Origin: Rhexocercosporidium sp. MPI-PUGE-AT-0058 | Lineage: Eukaryota; Ascomycota; Leotiomycetes; Helotiales | Length of the DNA: 64,000 nucleotides | Assembly (NCBI GenBank): GCA_020746875.1 | Contig: JAGTJL010000024.1 | Span: 620,001 to 684,000, forward strand | Direction: 5' to 3' | In this document: one piece after another, positions 11,560-23,620 of the stretch | Numbering within the stretch: position 1 is the first letter of the stretch | Layout of the letters: each line of letters begins with the position of its first letter | Program-made: the position numbers and the translations under genes | Notes under the pieces: model-generated | What the model was told of the DNA's origin: nothing | The model's input: only the letters and a program-made list of their open reading frames with translations | The model's database searches: none

Positions 11560-14500
11560 TCAAGGAGGGTAGCCTTATTATAAAGTTATAAAGACTTAAA
11601 TAAAGTCTAAGTCTAAAATAATCTAATAAATCATTATAAGTAATAAAATCGCTTAAAGGAATTAAAGCTAAACTCAATCGAGACAAGCTTAAAATGGCCG
11701 CTATTGCCTTTAAAGAAGAGAAACTAATAAGGAAATCTAATTATATTAAGTAAATAAATCCCGCTAGCTTATTCCTGGAAATTAACGGCTATATGCCTTA
11801 TATTTCCGGCAAAGCTTTACCTCCGGACTAATCCTTATATTACGCTAAGAGTACCGAAGGAAGTAAAACCGTATTAGCCTTTTATTTTCATAAACTAGCC
11901 GTAAAATATCACGAAAAGCTAAACTATTTTGAGACGTAAAACTAAAAGGCGCTAAAAGCGCTAAAGTCGATTATATCGCTAGAAAATTAAAAGCGATTTA
12001 AAGATAAAGATATGACTAAAAAGTTATAAAACGCTATTTAATTTACTTTCGGCTAATTAACGCTTAAGCTAGTCAGCCGTTATATAAATCAAATCGTCGA
12101 CTTTAATTACAGCTCTTATAAGAATATAAACGAATATATAAGCGTAATTTAATTAAGCGCCATATACTTAAAGCAGCTAGACTGCGAGATTCCATAGCCT
12201 ATAATAGCTAGCCTTATATTAAAAGGCTTGCCGAGCTCTTTTAACGCCTTTTCGTCTCGTAAATACGAGAAAATATTAAATAATCTCAAGAATATCGATA
12301 TTAACGGTCTAATTAACGACTTAATTTCGGAAGAAGCTCGCATAGGCGCTAACGCCGACTTTAACGCTAATAAAGCGTTTAAAGGCGGCAAAAGCGGTAA
12401 TAAAAAGTATTATAATAAATACAAAGTCACGGAATATATAACGTCTACGTACTAGGTCTTACACCCTGAGCTAAGGCCTAATAATTCGGAAAACCCAAAT
12501 AAAAAGCCTAATAATAAGCCTAAAAAGGCTAAGGAATCAAAAGGCGAATTAAAAACAAAATCTACGAAGGCTATTATAGCCGTATTTAAGACTATTACGC
12601 CGCTAAATAAGCACGTGACGGCTAAAAAGCCTATAAAAGCACACATAAACCACTTACCCTTATTAAAGGATAAGTCAAATATAAAGCCTAAAGTGTAGCT
12701 TAAACCTTCTTTACTTATAAGTACTTTTATAAATATTATAAAAGAATTAAGCGAGTCTAATTTTGACTAATTAGAGAGAGATATTATAAATTAAGCTTTT
12801 AAAACCGTTTATAATTATAATTTAATTTTAAACTCCGGTACTAGCGAGTATTATACGCTTAATAAAGGATGATTACTTGACTATTAACTTATCCTTCGCA
12901 AATCGGTTACAATTGCTAATAGCGACGTATTACCGATACTAAGCACGGGAGATATTCTGATAAGAGGCAATAATAGCTTGGAAGTAATTATATAATAAGT
13001 AAACTATATTCCGGGGCTAAAAACGACCCTTTTAAGCTCAAGGGAAATGACTAAGAAAGGCTGGTCAATTAACTTTACCGAGAACGGTGCTTTATTAAAG
13101 TATAAAAAAGGCTAATTACAGGCTAAATAAGACTATAACGCTTATTACGTTCAAGCGGAAGTCGATAACGACGCTCTCGAACCTGTAATATATTAAGTAG
13201 ACTTAAATTCGCCGCTAGACCTTTATTATAAGAGGCTAATATATATAAATAAAAAATCGATTCTTAAAATAATCGAGAAAAGCTATAAATTAAAGAAAAT
13301 CTAATAAAAAGACAGGCTAACCGACTGTAACGCTTATAATAGCGGCAAAATGTACGTGATCGACAGTAAAAAGCCTATATTTGACGCGTTATCCTTGATT
13401 ATATTCGATATCGATATTACGGGGCCTTTGAAAGTCAAAGGACTTAAATAAGAGCGCTATTTCCTTATTATTATATATAAAAGATTAAGAGCTATATAGC
13501 TATACGCTTTAAAACTCAAAGCCGACGCTTATGACGTCTTAATCGACTTTTGTAATATAATTAATAATTAATTTAATAGTTAAAATAACGTTAAATATAA
13601 ATTTATAATAAATATTAAAGCTTTTAAGCTTAATAACGCCGTGGAATTCAAGTCTAATAAATAAACGTATTATTATAAGTAAAAAAGATATATATATAAA
13701 TACACTAGCTTATATTCTCCTTCTTAAAACGGGATAGTCGAAAAGTTAAATAAATACCTAATAAAACGGCTAATTAGCGTCTATAAGGCTAAGAGATTAC
13801 TTTTGTTTTTATAGCCCTACTTATTATAAGGAATAACTTATATTAAGAATCGGTTATATAACTCCGTTATAAAAAAGACTCTTTTTAAAGTTTTATGCGG
13901 TAAATTACCGATAATCGATTATATTCGCATATTAAGCTCTTTAATTTACGTACTTAAGAATAAGAGAGCTCATAAGCTAGCCGATAAATTCGACAAGAGT
14001 ATTCTTGTCGGTTTTAAGTCTTCGAATAATTACTTAATTTATTTACTAAGTAAAAAAGCCGTTACAAGCTTTAAAAACCTCCTAATTAAAGAGGATTTAA
14101 TCCTTAAGGACGATATAACGGAAGAGATCGAATTCGATTATATAATCGAAACACTTGAAGAGTTTAAAGGCGTTAGCGACGATATTACTAAATTAATAAG
14201 TAATATTAACGACGAAATGCCTAATAAAGGCAATATAAGCAAAAAGTCGCTTATCGACTAATTAAAGGGCAAGAAAACGGATTTTAAAGACGAATCCGAC
14301 TTATTTATATAAAAGCTCCTTTAAACGCTAAAGGCTAATAAGAGGCTTAATACGGCTAGCTCGGAAATGCTTAAAGCGCTTATTAAGAGGCTTAAAAAGG
14401 ATTATTCAAGCTAGGAGCCTAACGTCGTAACTAAAAACGCTAGTATTAGCGCTAAAGACTTTAACTCTTCGGAAAATCAGCTAGTAATATACTTAAGCTT

Positions 14501-16540
14501 TAAGACGCAATTCACTAATTAAATAACTAGTTAATCGAAGAGGAAAAAGATGCTTTTTCTATTTATAAAGACGTTAAAAGACTAGCTTTTATAGCTTTAA
14601 TAAGTTTTAAAATCGACGAAGACTTCGATTAAAGGCTAATAAAGCTGCCTAAAGAGCTAGAGGCTAATAAAGTCGTTATTATACGAATTAAAGGCCTTTA
14701 AATTTATAAGCCTAAAAGCCTTAAAAAGGTTATAGCCTCTTTATATAAAGACTATTAGCTAAAAGCCATAGAAAAAGAAGCTAATTCCTTAAAAAGTCAC
14801 AAGACTTAGGAAATAGTGCCAAAAGACGCTAGTAAGGCTTATAAGCCTTTAAGGACTAAATAAATATATAAAATTAAAGAATAACTTAATTATTTCGAAT
14901 TTAAAGCTAAATTCTGTGAGAATAGGCGAGCCAATCAGGAATGAGGAAGCGCAGTAGGTAAGAACACGTGATTAAAGACAAAGTAGAATTGCTTGCTTGC
15001 TTAAAGAGCTAGAAGAGCTCTACGGTAGTTATATACAAAATAATAGCTTCTCTAGAAGCTTCTACGACTACGTAACTAATTACGTAGCTTATACGAGCTA
15101 CGTAATTGAATACGAGCGTAATTTCCCAGAATACGAAGGTAATTTCCGGGCCGCGTAAGCAGTGGAAATTCCTTCGGCTATTCTAGGGTAGAATCGGCAC
15201 GAGTTACCGAAGTGAAATCCAACAAATTCGTCGTTAAAGGGTTTAAGCAACTCTACGGCCTTAATTACGTATACAATTTTGCTAGCGTAGTAAAACAAAT
15301 GGCTTAGCGACTTATATTCGCCTTAGCGGTCTTTTACGGTTAAGTTATATAAAAAGTCGATATAATTTCGGCTTTTACGCAAAGTAATATTAACGTAAAC
15401 ACTTTATATATAATGCCTCCCGAAGGCATAAACGCCTAAAAGTACGCTAGTAAACTACTCCTACTTAATAAAGCCTTATACGGGCTAAAATAGTTAGCTA
15501 AGCTCTAGTTTATTACGTTAAAGGAAGTCTTAATCTAAAAACTCGGTTTTTAAGCCTTAATTATCGAGAATTATATCTTAATTAATAAGGAGTAACAGCT
15601 TATAGTCTTTATTTACGTAAACGACTTAATAATAATTAGCTTAAGCGTTAATAATATTAAATACTTTATTAAAAAGCTTAAAAAGCTCTTTAAATTAAAG
15701 GATTTAAGGCTAATAAAGGACTATTTAAGTATAAATATTAACTATAACCTAGACAAAGGTTATATAAAGCTAAGCTAAGAAAGCTATATTAAGAAAGTGT
15801 TAGCGCGGTTTAATATAACCGACTGTTACCAATGAATTCGAAGGCTAAGTTAAAGCTTAATCTTAATCAGGCTAATAAAGAGGAAATAAATTAATATCAG
15901 CAAATTATAGGCTGCCTCTTATTTCTTACGCTAGCTATTAGACTCGATATTTATTACTTAGTTATAAAGCTCGCTCGATTCTCTAGTAATCCTAGCGCCG
16001 ATCACCTGATTGCCTTTAAAAACGTGCTTAAATATTTAAAAGGATTAAAAAAGCTAAGGCTAATCTACGAAAAAAGCTCTAGTCGATATATAAGCGGCTA
16101 TTACGACGCCGACTACGCCGGAGACATTAGTACGGCTAAATCGACTAGCGGCTTAAGCTTTTACTTAACGAGTTACTTATTTAGTTAAAAAAGCAAGCTC
16201 TAAAATATTATAACTTAAAATACGACTAAGGCCGAATATATAGCTATTAATTCAGCTTTTAAAGAGGCTGTTTATATAAAACAGCTTTTAACCGAATTAG
16301 GCTATTATATATAGGAACGATTCCCTGTTTATACGGATAATAACGGCGCTCTCTTATTAGTTAATAACTCTTAATTCCACGAGAGGACTAAGCATATTGC
16401 CGTTAATATTACTACGTCCGCGACCTCATAAATTAAGGCGAAATAGACCTAATTTATATAAAAGGGTCTAAATAAAAAGCCGACGGCTTTACGAAGCCGC
16501 TAGATAACCCTAAATTCATTGAATTTATAAGGCTTTTAAG
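11560..16540 (+). pseudogene. Copia copy 1 gag-pol polyprotein relic
   Basis: Domains in order: gag with a degenerate zinc knuckle (12,228-12,455; NKYKVTEYITSTY, where a CCHC box is expected); protease active site NSGTSEYYT near 12,829-12,855, from an expected DSGASEH-type motif; a GAG-pre-integrase block (YKRLIYINKKSI) near 13,220; integrase core about 13,380-13,960 with SPSQNGIVEKLN; the conserved RNKRAHKLADK-type block and GFKSSNNYLIYL at 13,960-14,045; reverse transcriptase about 14,750-15,840, split by a solo LTR; RNase H about 16,080-16,480 with TKAEYIAINSAFKEAVYIKQ. Nearly all in-frame stops sit where Gln (CAA/CAG) or Trp would be expected. The element should be inactive. Confidence 0.88.
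14915..15224 (-). repeat. Solo Copia LTR nested in Copia copy 1 (TSD AATTC)
   Basis: A full-length family-1 LTR (TGTGAGAATAGGCGAGCCAA to AAATCCAACA) flanked by perfect AATTC repeats at 14,910-14,914 and 15,225-15,229. It interrupts the reverse transcriptase frame. Its orientation is opposite to the host element, so it came from a separate insertion and later lost its internal part. It is less RIP-altered than its host. Confidence 0.92.
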
Positions 16541-16720
16541 ACTAACTAAATAAGGCTAAAGCGGAGGAAATAAGATTATAATTTATATTTCTCTCTTTCT
16601 TTACAACTGACTTACCTTCCGCAAAGGGTTATTTTATGTATTTACTTTAGTTTTGTAAATATAAGCTCTGCTTTAAAGCTAGCTTATATATAAGCTTATA
16701 AAGCTATTACGTCACTTATT

Positions 16721-16729
16721 AAGAGGGCG
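16721..16729 (+). other. Polypurine tract of Copia copy 1
   Basis: AAGAGGGCG directly precedes the 3' LTR. The same motif in reverse complement (CGCCCTCTT, 28,938-28,946) abuts the 3' LTR of copy 2. Its position is that of a plus-strand priming site. Confidence 0.65.
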
Positions 16730-17039
16730 TGTTAGATTTGACTTTAGTAACTCGTACCGATTCTACTTTAAAATAACTAAAGGAGTTTCCATTACTTACG
16801 CGGCCTAGAAATTACCTTCGTATTCCGGGAAATTACGCTTGTATTCATTACGTAGCTCGTATAAGCTACGTAATCAGTTACGTAGTCGTAAAAGCTTTTA
16901 GAAAAGCTATTATTTTATATATAATTACTGAAGAACTCTTTTAACTCTTTAAGCAAGTAAGCAAGCAATTCTTTCTCTTTGATCACGTGTCCTCACCTAC
17001 TGCGCTTCCTCATTCCTGATTGGCTCGCCTATTCTCACA
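16730..17039 (+). repeat. 3' LTR of Copia copy 1
   Basis: 310 bp, TGTTAGATTTGACTTTAGTA to TATTCTCACA. It holds the perfect hairpin ATTACGTAGCT-CGTATA-AGCTACGTAAT common to the family. The outer flank is TGTAA, which matches the outer flank of Copia copy 2 (TTACA) after reverse complementing. Confidence 0.92.
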
Positions 17040-18599
17040 TGTAATTAATCTTTTATTATACTTAAGCATATCTTTTGTAGCGGATTCGCACTTATAACCG
17101 GAGGTATAATTATAATATCGACTTTTAATAGCGAGAGTATTAGTGAAGCAGTATCCACGATTACTACGGCTACGAATAGTAGCGCGAATATATAATAAAT
17201 ACGGATCCGTAAACCTTTTTTTTTAAGCTTAATTAATATAAATAAAATAAATTATTAATAAAAAATAAGCTTTAAAATAATATATATATACCTCGAGCGC
17301 GCTTAATAAGAAAGCGAGGCTTAAATAAAGTGCGAGATAATTTACGCTTCTTTAAAGTTAATAAAGAACGAGTGTGAGTCTTAAAAGCAAGAGAAGAGGC
17401 AAGAGAAGGAGTCGAACTAAGATATTAAACGTATAAAGTAAAAGGAGTATACTAAAAATTATCTTTATTTAATATAATAACGCTTTTATTTAATATAATT
17501 AATAGTAGTAAAACATTAAAGGAACGCTTAAGAGTCTTCTTAAATAGCGAGCTTAGCTTAATACAAAAAGATCGAGGAAAAATTAACTTATTATTAAAGT
17601 TATTAATAAGCGTATTTTTATTTTTACGTAAAGAAAAATATTATTAATTATCTTTAGGATTTATTCTGACGACCGAACGAGTAAGAAGAGGATTATTAAT
17701 AAGTTTATTAATAAGCTTATCACTAAACACTTCTTAATTATTAAACTCATCTTTAAAATCTTATAATATAATTATTAATAATTAATTTAACGATGCTAAA
17801 GTCACTTAAAAATAAAATTAAGAAATTAAATTAAAAAAGAACTTACTTAATAAATTACGATTTAATTATTAATACGCGCAGTTATTACTTTAAAAACTTT
17901 AAGAAGTATAGTTAATAATTAAAGAAAATTTATTAAAAGAGATAAAAAATCAGAAAACAAAAGAAAAAAATAAGTAAATAAGCAAGCACGTGAGCATAAA
18001 GTGCGTTAATATTAAGTAAAGGTTAATTATAATAATATAAAAGTCGATATATATATATATCTTTAAAAGTAATTGTAATCGCGCCACTGCGGTATAAGAC
18101 GCTTAAATTAATAATAAACTTACTGATCTAGGAGGCGGCGTATTACATAAGCTAATAAGAGGCTAGCATATACCGTTACGGCTTCCTGCTATATATAATA
18201 ATCACTTTAGAAAGACTAAATTCACTAATTATAGCTTAATAACTTAATAATTAAACGGGACGGCACGAGATCTTAATTATAAAGTAAACCTTGCTTTAGC
18301 CTTACTTTTGAAACCTACGATTTATACGCGTTAAATATAATAATTAAGATTTTATTTACTTAATTATTATAGTTTAATTATATATTTAAATCTTATTTAT
18401 TTAATTATATATAGTTTAAATACGTGTTTACATTTTCATTTATTATTAATATTAATTGCTTAATAAACTGCTTATATTAATATATAAAGTCCTCGTATAT
18501 TATATCTTTAAAGCGCGTATTAATATTTTCATTTATTATAATATTTTAAGAGCATTAATTTACTACTCAGCGTTATACTTTTATTAAAAACTAATATAT
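17040..18599 (-). other. AT-rich relic, unassigned; minus-strand frame near the Copia junction
   Basis: No element is recognised. On the minus strand the last 200 bases before the Copia flank read in one frame (TSGYKCESATKDMLKYNKR). When the inversion is undone this frame continues without shift into 35,153 onwards (TTLDFN, then stops at Gln-type codons). That suggests a single coding region, probably another element's gag, into which a Copia element inserted. The rest of the interval is simple AT-rich DNA. Confidence 0.45.
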
Positions 18600-19376
18600 A
18601 TACTTAAGGAGTTTATATTATATTTCTCGATTACTTATACGCTCTTAAATAATAAGGCTTATTATATAACGGAGCTTTATTATAAGAATATATCGCGCCT
18701 TAGCGTAATTTATTAATTATATATATACTTTTATAAGCACTTATATATATATATACTCGGGTTATAGTCCTTTCTTATAAAAAGTAACGCTTACTTTAAT
18801 ATATTTTTTAAACCCTTACTTTTTACGTTAATCGTAGAGCTCTTGAACTATTAAAGGCCTGCTTTACTTCTGTCCGACATAAAGCTTTTTATATAAGCTT
18901 AGCAGCTTTAAAATATATGCCGTATTACTTACGCAGTTAATAATCTAGAATATATTAATATATTTTAATAATAGCCTTTTAATTTTCAGTCGAATATTCT
19001 TAATATTAAATATTATTTATTATTTTAATTAGAAATATTTATTCAGATGCTAAGTATTATAATAGCCTTCTCGATCTTATTATGTATAATCTTAAAATTT
19101 CGCAAGTTTAGCTTATTAATTATTTAATAATTTTATTTTATTTCGAGCAGCTAATACTTCTCTTTTTTAAATACTATCTTTAAGGTTTTATAATATTACC
19201 GGTTTATAACCGTAATAAATTTAAAATAAAAATATTTAAAGCGTTTAATAAAAGGTATTATTATAAATAAACTCAGTAAAAGCTAGTTTCCTTATTTAAT
19301 TTTTTTTATAATATTTCGCAAAAAGCACGGAAGTATATTTCCAGATTTTAATTTTACTTATTTATTTATTTATTTT
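18600..19376 (-). mobile_element. Inverted fragment of Gypsy-X-type integrase C-terminus
   Basis: From about 18,870 to 19,376 the sequence is the reverse complement of Gypsy-X at about 26,870-27,380, for example AAAGCTTTTTATATAAGCTTAGCAG against the opposite strand there. The left limit is uncertain. It joins abruptly to Gypsy-B sequence at about 19,377, marking a recombination or insertion boundary. Confidence 0.6.
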
Positions 19377-21246
19377 CGCGTCAGCGTATTTAAATAACGG
19401 TAATTAATATAAAAACGTAATTCTTTATTATTCTTCTTTATAAAAAAAATAAGAAAAGCAAAAGGACTTTAATTTATTTTAATAAATCCTTTATTAAGGT
19501 TTTTTAAAAGATATTCTTTTAATACTTTTAATACTTTTAATACTTTTAATACTTTTAATACTTTTAATACTTTTAATACTTTTAATACTTTTAATACTTT
19601 TAATACTTTTAATACTTTTAATACTTTTAATACTTTTAATACTTTTAATTCTTTTATTAATTAATAATATAAAAGAGAATAAGAATTAAGTAATAAAGCT
19701 TTTAATTAAATCTTATAATTATAATATCGACGAGGTAATAAAACCTTTAATTCCGTCTTAGAAAATGCTTCCTTAAGAAATTAATATTACTTCGGAAGCT
19801 TTTCGGCTATAATTCGGAAAGTATCCGGATCTTTTCCTTTATATTTTTCTTATAAGATTCGGTTTATTTTATAAATGCTAATTATAAAGAATTCAGTATT
19901 CTTACGCTTTATATTAAAATAGAATACGTTTGCGCTAATCTTATAAATAAAGAAGAGAGTTTTTTATAGAATTATAATAAGTTTTAAGTAATAACGTAAT
20001 TGTAAATAAAGCTTCTTTGCTTTTAGTTTTCTGACTAGCTTTAATAGTAAGGGTTCCGGAGCTGTTTCTAGCTCTTATTCTTTAAAAGGATTCTCTAGTA
20101 ACGTTAATACTTGTATATAATTAATAGCGAATTAGTAGTATTATCGTCTTTAATTAATTTAGTTTATAACCGTATTACGTCGGTTAGCATTAAGCTAATA
20201 ATAGCTAATAGTTCTTACTTTAGCTTTAATAAGAAGCGATATAATTAGTTCTTTTGTCTAGCGAGGAGTTCGTAAGTATACGGAAAGCTATATAAAATAA
20301 TTATTAACCGAATCGAATTTAACGCGAAAGCGTCTTATTTATTTGATATTAATTATTATATTTTAGTTTCCTAAATTAAATATAATAAAAAAGCAATTAT
20401 ATACGCGTCTACCGTTTATTATTAAATAAAGACGTATATAATAAAAAGCGTGGCTTCGTACGGAATTCTGGAAACTATAAATTAAAATAATATAAAAAAA
20501 GAGTAAAATCTTTATTCGTAAGGCCTTCGAAAAGCGCTCGGAAAAGGTCTAATTCACGAAAAAGTAACCATTTACTTTAATATTTGTTAAAGCGAAGAGT
20601 ATAACGTTATATTTATTTATATTAATAATATAAGAGATTAAGAATTGCTTTCCTTTTATAAGGGAATTTAAATTAAGCTTTAATAAATTATATTTACGTA
20701 AATTTAAGAAGGAGTCTTTCCTTAAGCTTTTTCGTTTTTTTTATTTGTCTTTCCGATAATTCCTCTTACTCTTCTTTTAGTCTTATGCCTTTTTCTTCGA
20801 TTCCTTTATTTATGAGCTAAATCTTAGGAATCTCGGGGCAGTCGCTTTATAATAATTAAATTTACCGTAATTATAATACTTAATTAAATTATTACTTATA
20901 AAAGTCTGAGGCCTTAATTATATAAAGCTCTAACGCGGTAAGAAGGAAATAGACTATCGTTAAGAAGTAAAAGAGCGCTAAAACGGAATAGAAGAGGATT
21001 AACGGGCGAAAATAATTCTTTAAATAAGCGCCTAAGGAAAAGAAGTAGTCTGACTCGAACCGGACGGTTTCCGGGTTACATTCGGAGTGCGAGCTAAAAT
21101 AAAGTTTAAGTTAAGCATACGATTTCGGCGATTCTTTAAGTTTAACGAAATGAAATAAGAAATTATTTTATTATCATTATTCTCTTAAATTAATTTAATA
21201 ATAAAAGTCTTGTCTTGTAGCTTAAGAGAAACCTTTTGCTATATAT
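19377..21246 (-). mobile_element. Gypsy-B copy 2, 3' part (rest of gag, protease region, RT)
   Basis: Collinear with 1650-3440 of Gypsy-B copy 1, in the same current orientation. It covers the N-terminal reverse transcriptase, the protease region and the end of gag with the knuckle (20,838-20,878, YYNYGKFNYY, two Cys converted to Tyr). It ends at AAAAG (21,247-21,251), the duplicated target of Gypsy-X. It is the complementary half of 7613-9348: between them the two pieces cover gag once, sharing only the 5-bp CTTTT. Confidence 0.8.
19521..19650. repeat. 10-bp minisatellite, about 13 copies of AATACTTTTA
   Basis: A near-perfect tandem array of a 10-bp unit within the reverse transcriptase of Gypsy-B copy 2. 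At the homologous site in copy 1 (about 1821-1840) the unit occurs once (TTTTAATACTTTTAATTCC). The unit length is not a multiple of three, so the expansion occurred after the gene was no longer under selection. Confidence 0.92.
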
Positions 21247-21251
21247 AAAAG

Positions 21252-21507
21252 TGTCATATGTATGCCTATCTATTGTATCTGTACGGAATCGGGCCCGTAG
21301 TATAAGATGGCCGAGGCTTTTACGGTATTAATAAAATCAGTTTTACTTATATATTTAATTACGCCGGCGTTTTGCTTTCTTTTACGAATAACTTCTTTTA
21401 TATATACGCTTCTTTTTTAGACTTCTTTAAAAATTAGAGATTAATTCTTTAAATATATTTTCTCTAAATTTTTATAAAGCTTTACTTATTATGAATTCTA
21501 TTTAATA
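21252..21507 (+). repeat. 5' LTR of Gypsy-X
   Basis: Starts TGTCATATGTATGCC after the flank AAAAG and ends TTCTATTTAATA. The last six bases TTAATA correspond to CTGACA in the other LTR by three C-to-T/G-to-A changes. Same length (256 bp) as 9349-9604. Confidence 0.85.
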
Positions 21508-22418
21508 AGCTAATCTTTTTATTTTATAAGGAAGTAATACGAAAAGTAAAAGAACGGTTCTTTATTAAGTAATTATATTTAATAATACTGGACCTGCGGG
21601 TAATACTCGCTTTAATAATGCGGCTTATAATATTCTTCGTAAGATTATAAAATCTGCAGATCTCTTTTATACGATTAAAAGCGAAGGTGCTTTTAATAAT
21701 GAACTGCCTTAAAGCACTCGCGGTAATAGTAATAGAAAATCTTCTTATACTTATAATTAGCTTATTTATACTCGTAAAGAGAAAGATAAAGCTATAGCTT
21801 AAACTGAAAATAACTTAAATATATTCGATTATATAACGGATAATATAATCTTTTCTATTCTTAATATTAATATTAATCTTACGGTTTTAAGTATACTTAT
21901 TAAAGAATAAATCGCTTAAAAGCAGCGCGAGCTCGAAGAGTATATGCGCTTATTAACTGAGTTTAAAATTAAGGACACTCGTGCGAAGACGCGGCTCGCT
22001 TATTATAAGAATAGTCTTATTAGACTTCGCCGCCTCCGAGTAATCTCTGTCACTTATACGGACGTAATAAGTAAATAATATACGATTAAAGAAAGCTTTT
22101 AACGAATCCGTAATATAATATTAGATTTTATTATTATTATTTTAATAAAAGACTTTAGATTATTTTTAATAAAACGTAATTTTAACTTAGAGTTGAAAGC
22201 TAATTTGCCTGGCTTATAGCACCCGCTTAATAAGGATGCTATTAGGTTTAAGACTTTGCCGGCTCTGGGATACTTCCGGGAAATAATCGTATTATTTACG
22301 GTAAATTACGTAACTTATAAACTTAAAATAATATTATTAGCATATTTAAATCTAGACGTTTATATTTTATTAAAATATATTACGGCTTAGGCGAAAGATA
22401 AGCGCGATTATAAGAAAT

Positions 22419-22724
22419 TGTGAGAATAGGCGAGTCAATCAGAGTGAGGAAGCGCAGTAGGTGAGGACACGTGATTAAAGAGAGAGAATTGCTTGCTTAC
22501 TTAAAGAGCTAAAAGAGCTCTTCGGTAATTATATATAAAATAATAGCTTCTCTAAAAGCTTCTACGATTACGTAACTAATTACGTAGCTTATACGAGCTA
22601 CGTAATTAAATACGAGCGTAATTTCCCGGAATACAAAAGTAATTTCCGGGCCGCGTAAGTAGTGGAAACTTCTTCGGCTATTCTAGGGTAGAATCCGCAC
22701 GAGTTACCGAAGTGAAATCTAACA
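22419..22724 (-). repeat. Solo Copia LTR nested in Gypsy-X (TSD GAAAT)
   Basis: Family-1 LTR, TGTGAGAATAGGCGAGTCAA to AAATCTAACA, with perfect GAAAT at 22,414-22,418 and 22,725-22,729. No internal Copia sequence is adjacent. It interrupts the 5' coding part of Gypsy-X. Confidence 0.92.
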
Positions 22725-23620
22725 GAAATGCCTTACGACTATAATCTTTAAAAAATATAAAAAAAAGAGTTTCGAGAGCCTGCGAAATTAGAAAAATACT
22801 TAAGAAAAGATCTTTAAAGCTCGCTTATATAATTATAATACGTATGCGAATCGAGTACGCGTCGTAGCCGTAAATATAAAAAGCGACTTATTAATTTATT
22901 AAAGTAATGTAAAGTAAATTATAATTAAATCTAAAAGTATTCTGTTAATATAAAACTTGTTTATCGACTTCTTAAAAGAGCTTTATACTTTTAAAGAAAC
23001 TCAAAGTATTAAAGTTATTAAAAATATTAAGCGGTTTCGCTAGCAACCGGGCGAGTTTATTCAGGCGATATGCCGACGGTTTATTATACTTATTAAGAAC
23101 CGTAATATTCGGATATTTAATAACGATATTATTATTAACTTTCGTGAAGTAATTACGCATATATTAACGGCGTAATAGATTAATTCTTACGCTTTTATGA
23201 ATCTTCTTAGTATTTATTAATAATAAAAGAAATTAGCTAACGATATTAAGTCTTTTATTAAAAAAACTTAAGGAATATTTTTTAATATACCGAAAGCTGA
23301 GTATAACGGAAGCGGAAGCGGATAAAGTAATAATAATCTTAAGAATAGCAGATCTCGTTAGAGAAATTATAAAAAATATTCTGAGGATAATAATAAGAAG
23401 CGCGTATTTAATAGCGCTTTTTCAGCTTTTGGTTCCCGACTTTTTAACGAAAGTAAAAATAATAAGAAAAAGAATTATATTAAAAGTATTATATCTTACT
23501 GCTTTTATAAGTAAAATAGTTATTAATCTAAAGATTGTAATTATTTTAAGTTTGTATAATAAGCGTAAAATAATTCTTAAAAGCTAAAAGTAAAGGAACG
23601 TTTTAAAGTAATAAAGAAAA
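22725..23620 (+). pseudogene. Gypsy-X gag relic with zinc knuckle
   Basis: Plus-strand frame with gag-like composition, for example FREVITHILTA and a PKAEYNGSGSG linker. It ends in a degenerate knuckle near 23,500-23,550, YCFYK.NSY.SKDC, where dots are TAG/TAA codons; the normal form would be a C-x2-C-x4-H-x4-C box. Gag would bind element RNA. Confidence 0.7.

Larger units (their letters stand above)
10586..17039 (+). mobile_element. Copia-type LTR retrotransposon, copy 1
   Basis: A complete Ty1/Copia-order element: 5' LTR, gag, protease, integrase, reverse transcriptase, RNase H, 3' LTR. All frames carry RIP-type stops. Flanking 5-mers are ATAAG on the left and TGTAA on the right; they do not match each other but match the flanks of the inverted copy at 28,631-35,152 in exchanged order. 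A solo LTR of the same family is nested in the reverse transcriptase in opposite orientation. Just inside the 5' LTR the sequence TAGTAGCAATACGG resembles a RIP-altered primer-binding site of the TGGTAGC type (initiator tRNA-Met); this last point is inference. Confidence 0.9.

Noticed and set aside
12149..12646. Minus-strand open frames opposite the Copia gag
   Set aside because: They lie antisense to the gag frame with its recognisable knuckle and have no independent homology.
15098..15298. Open frames inside Copia LTR copies (here, and at 31,857-32,051, 40,467-40,664 and 52,638-52,850)
   Set aside because: They recur in LTR copies on either strand, track the LTR sequence including its palindromes, and have no coding context; incidental.
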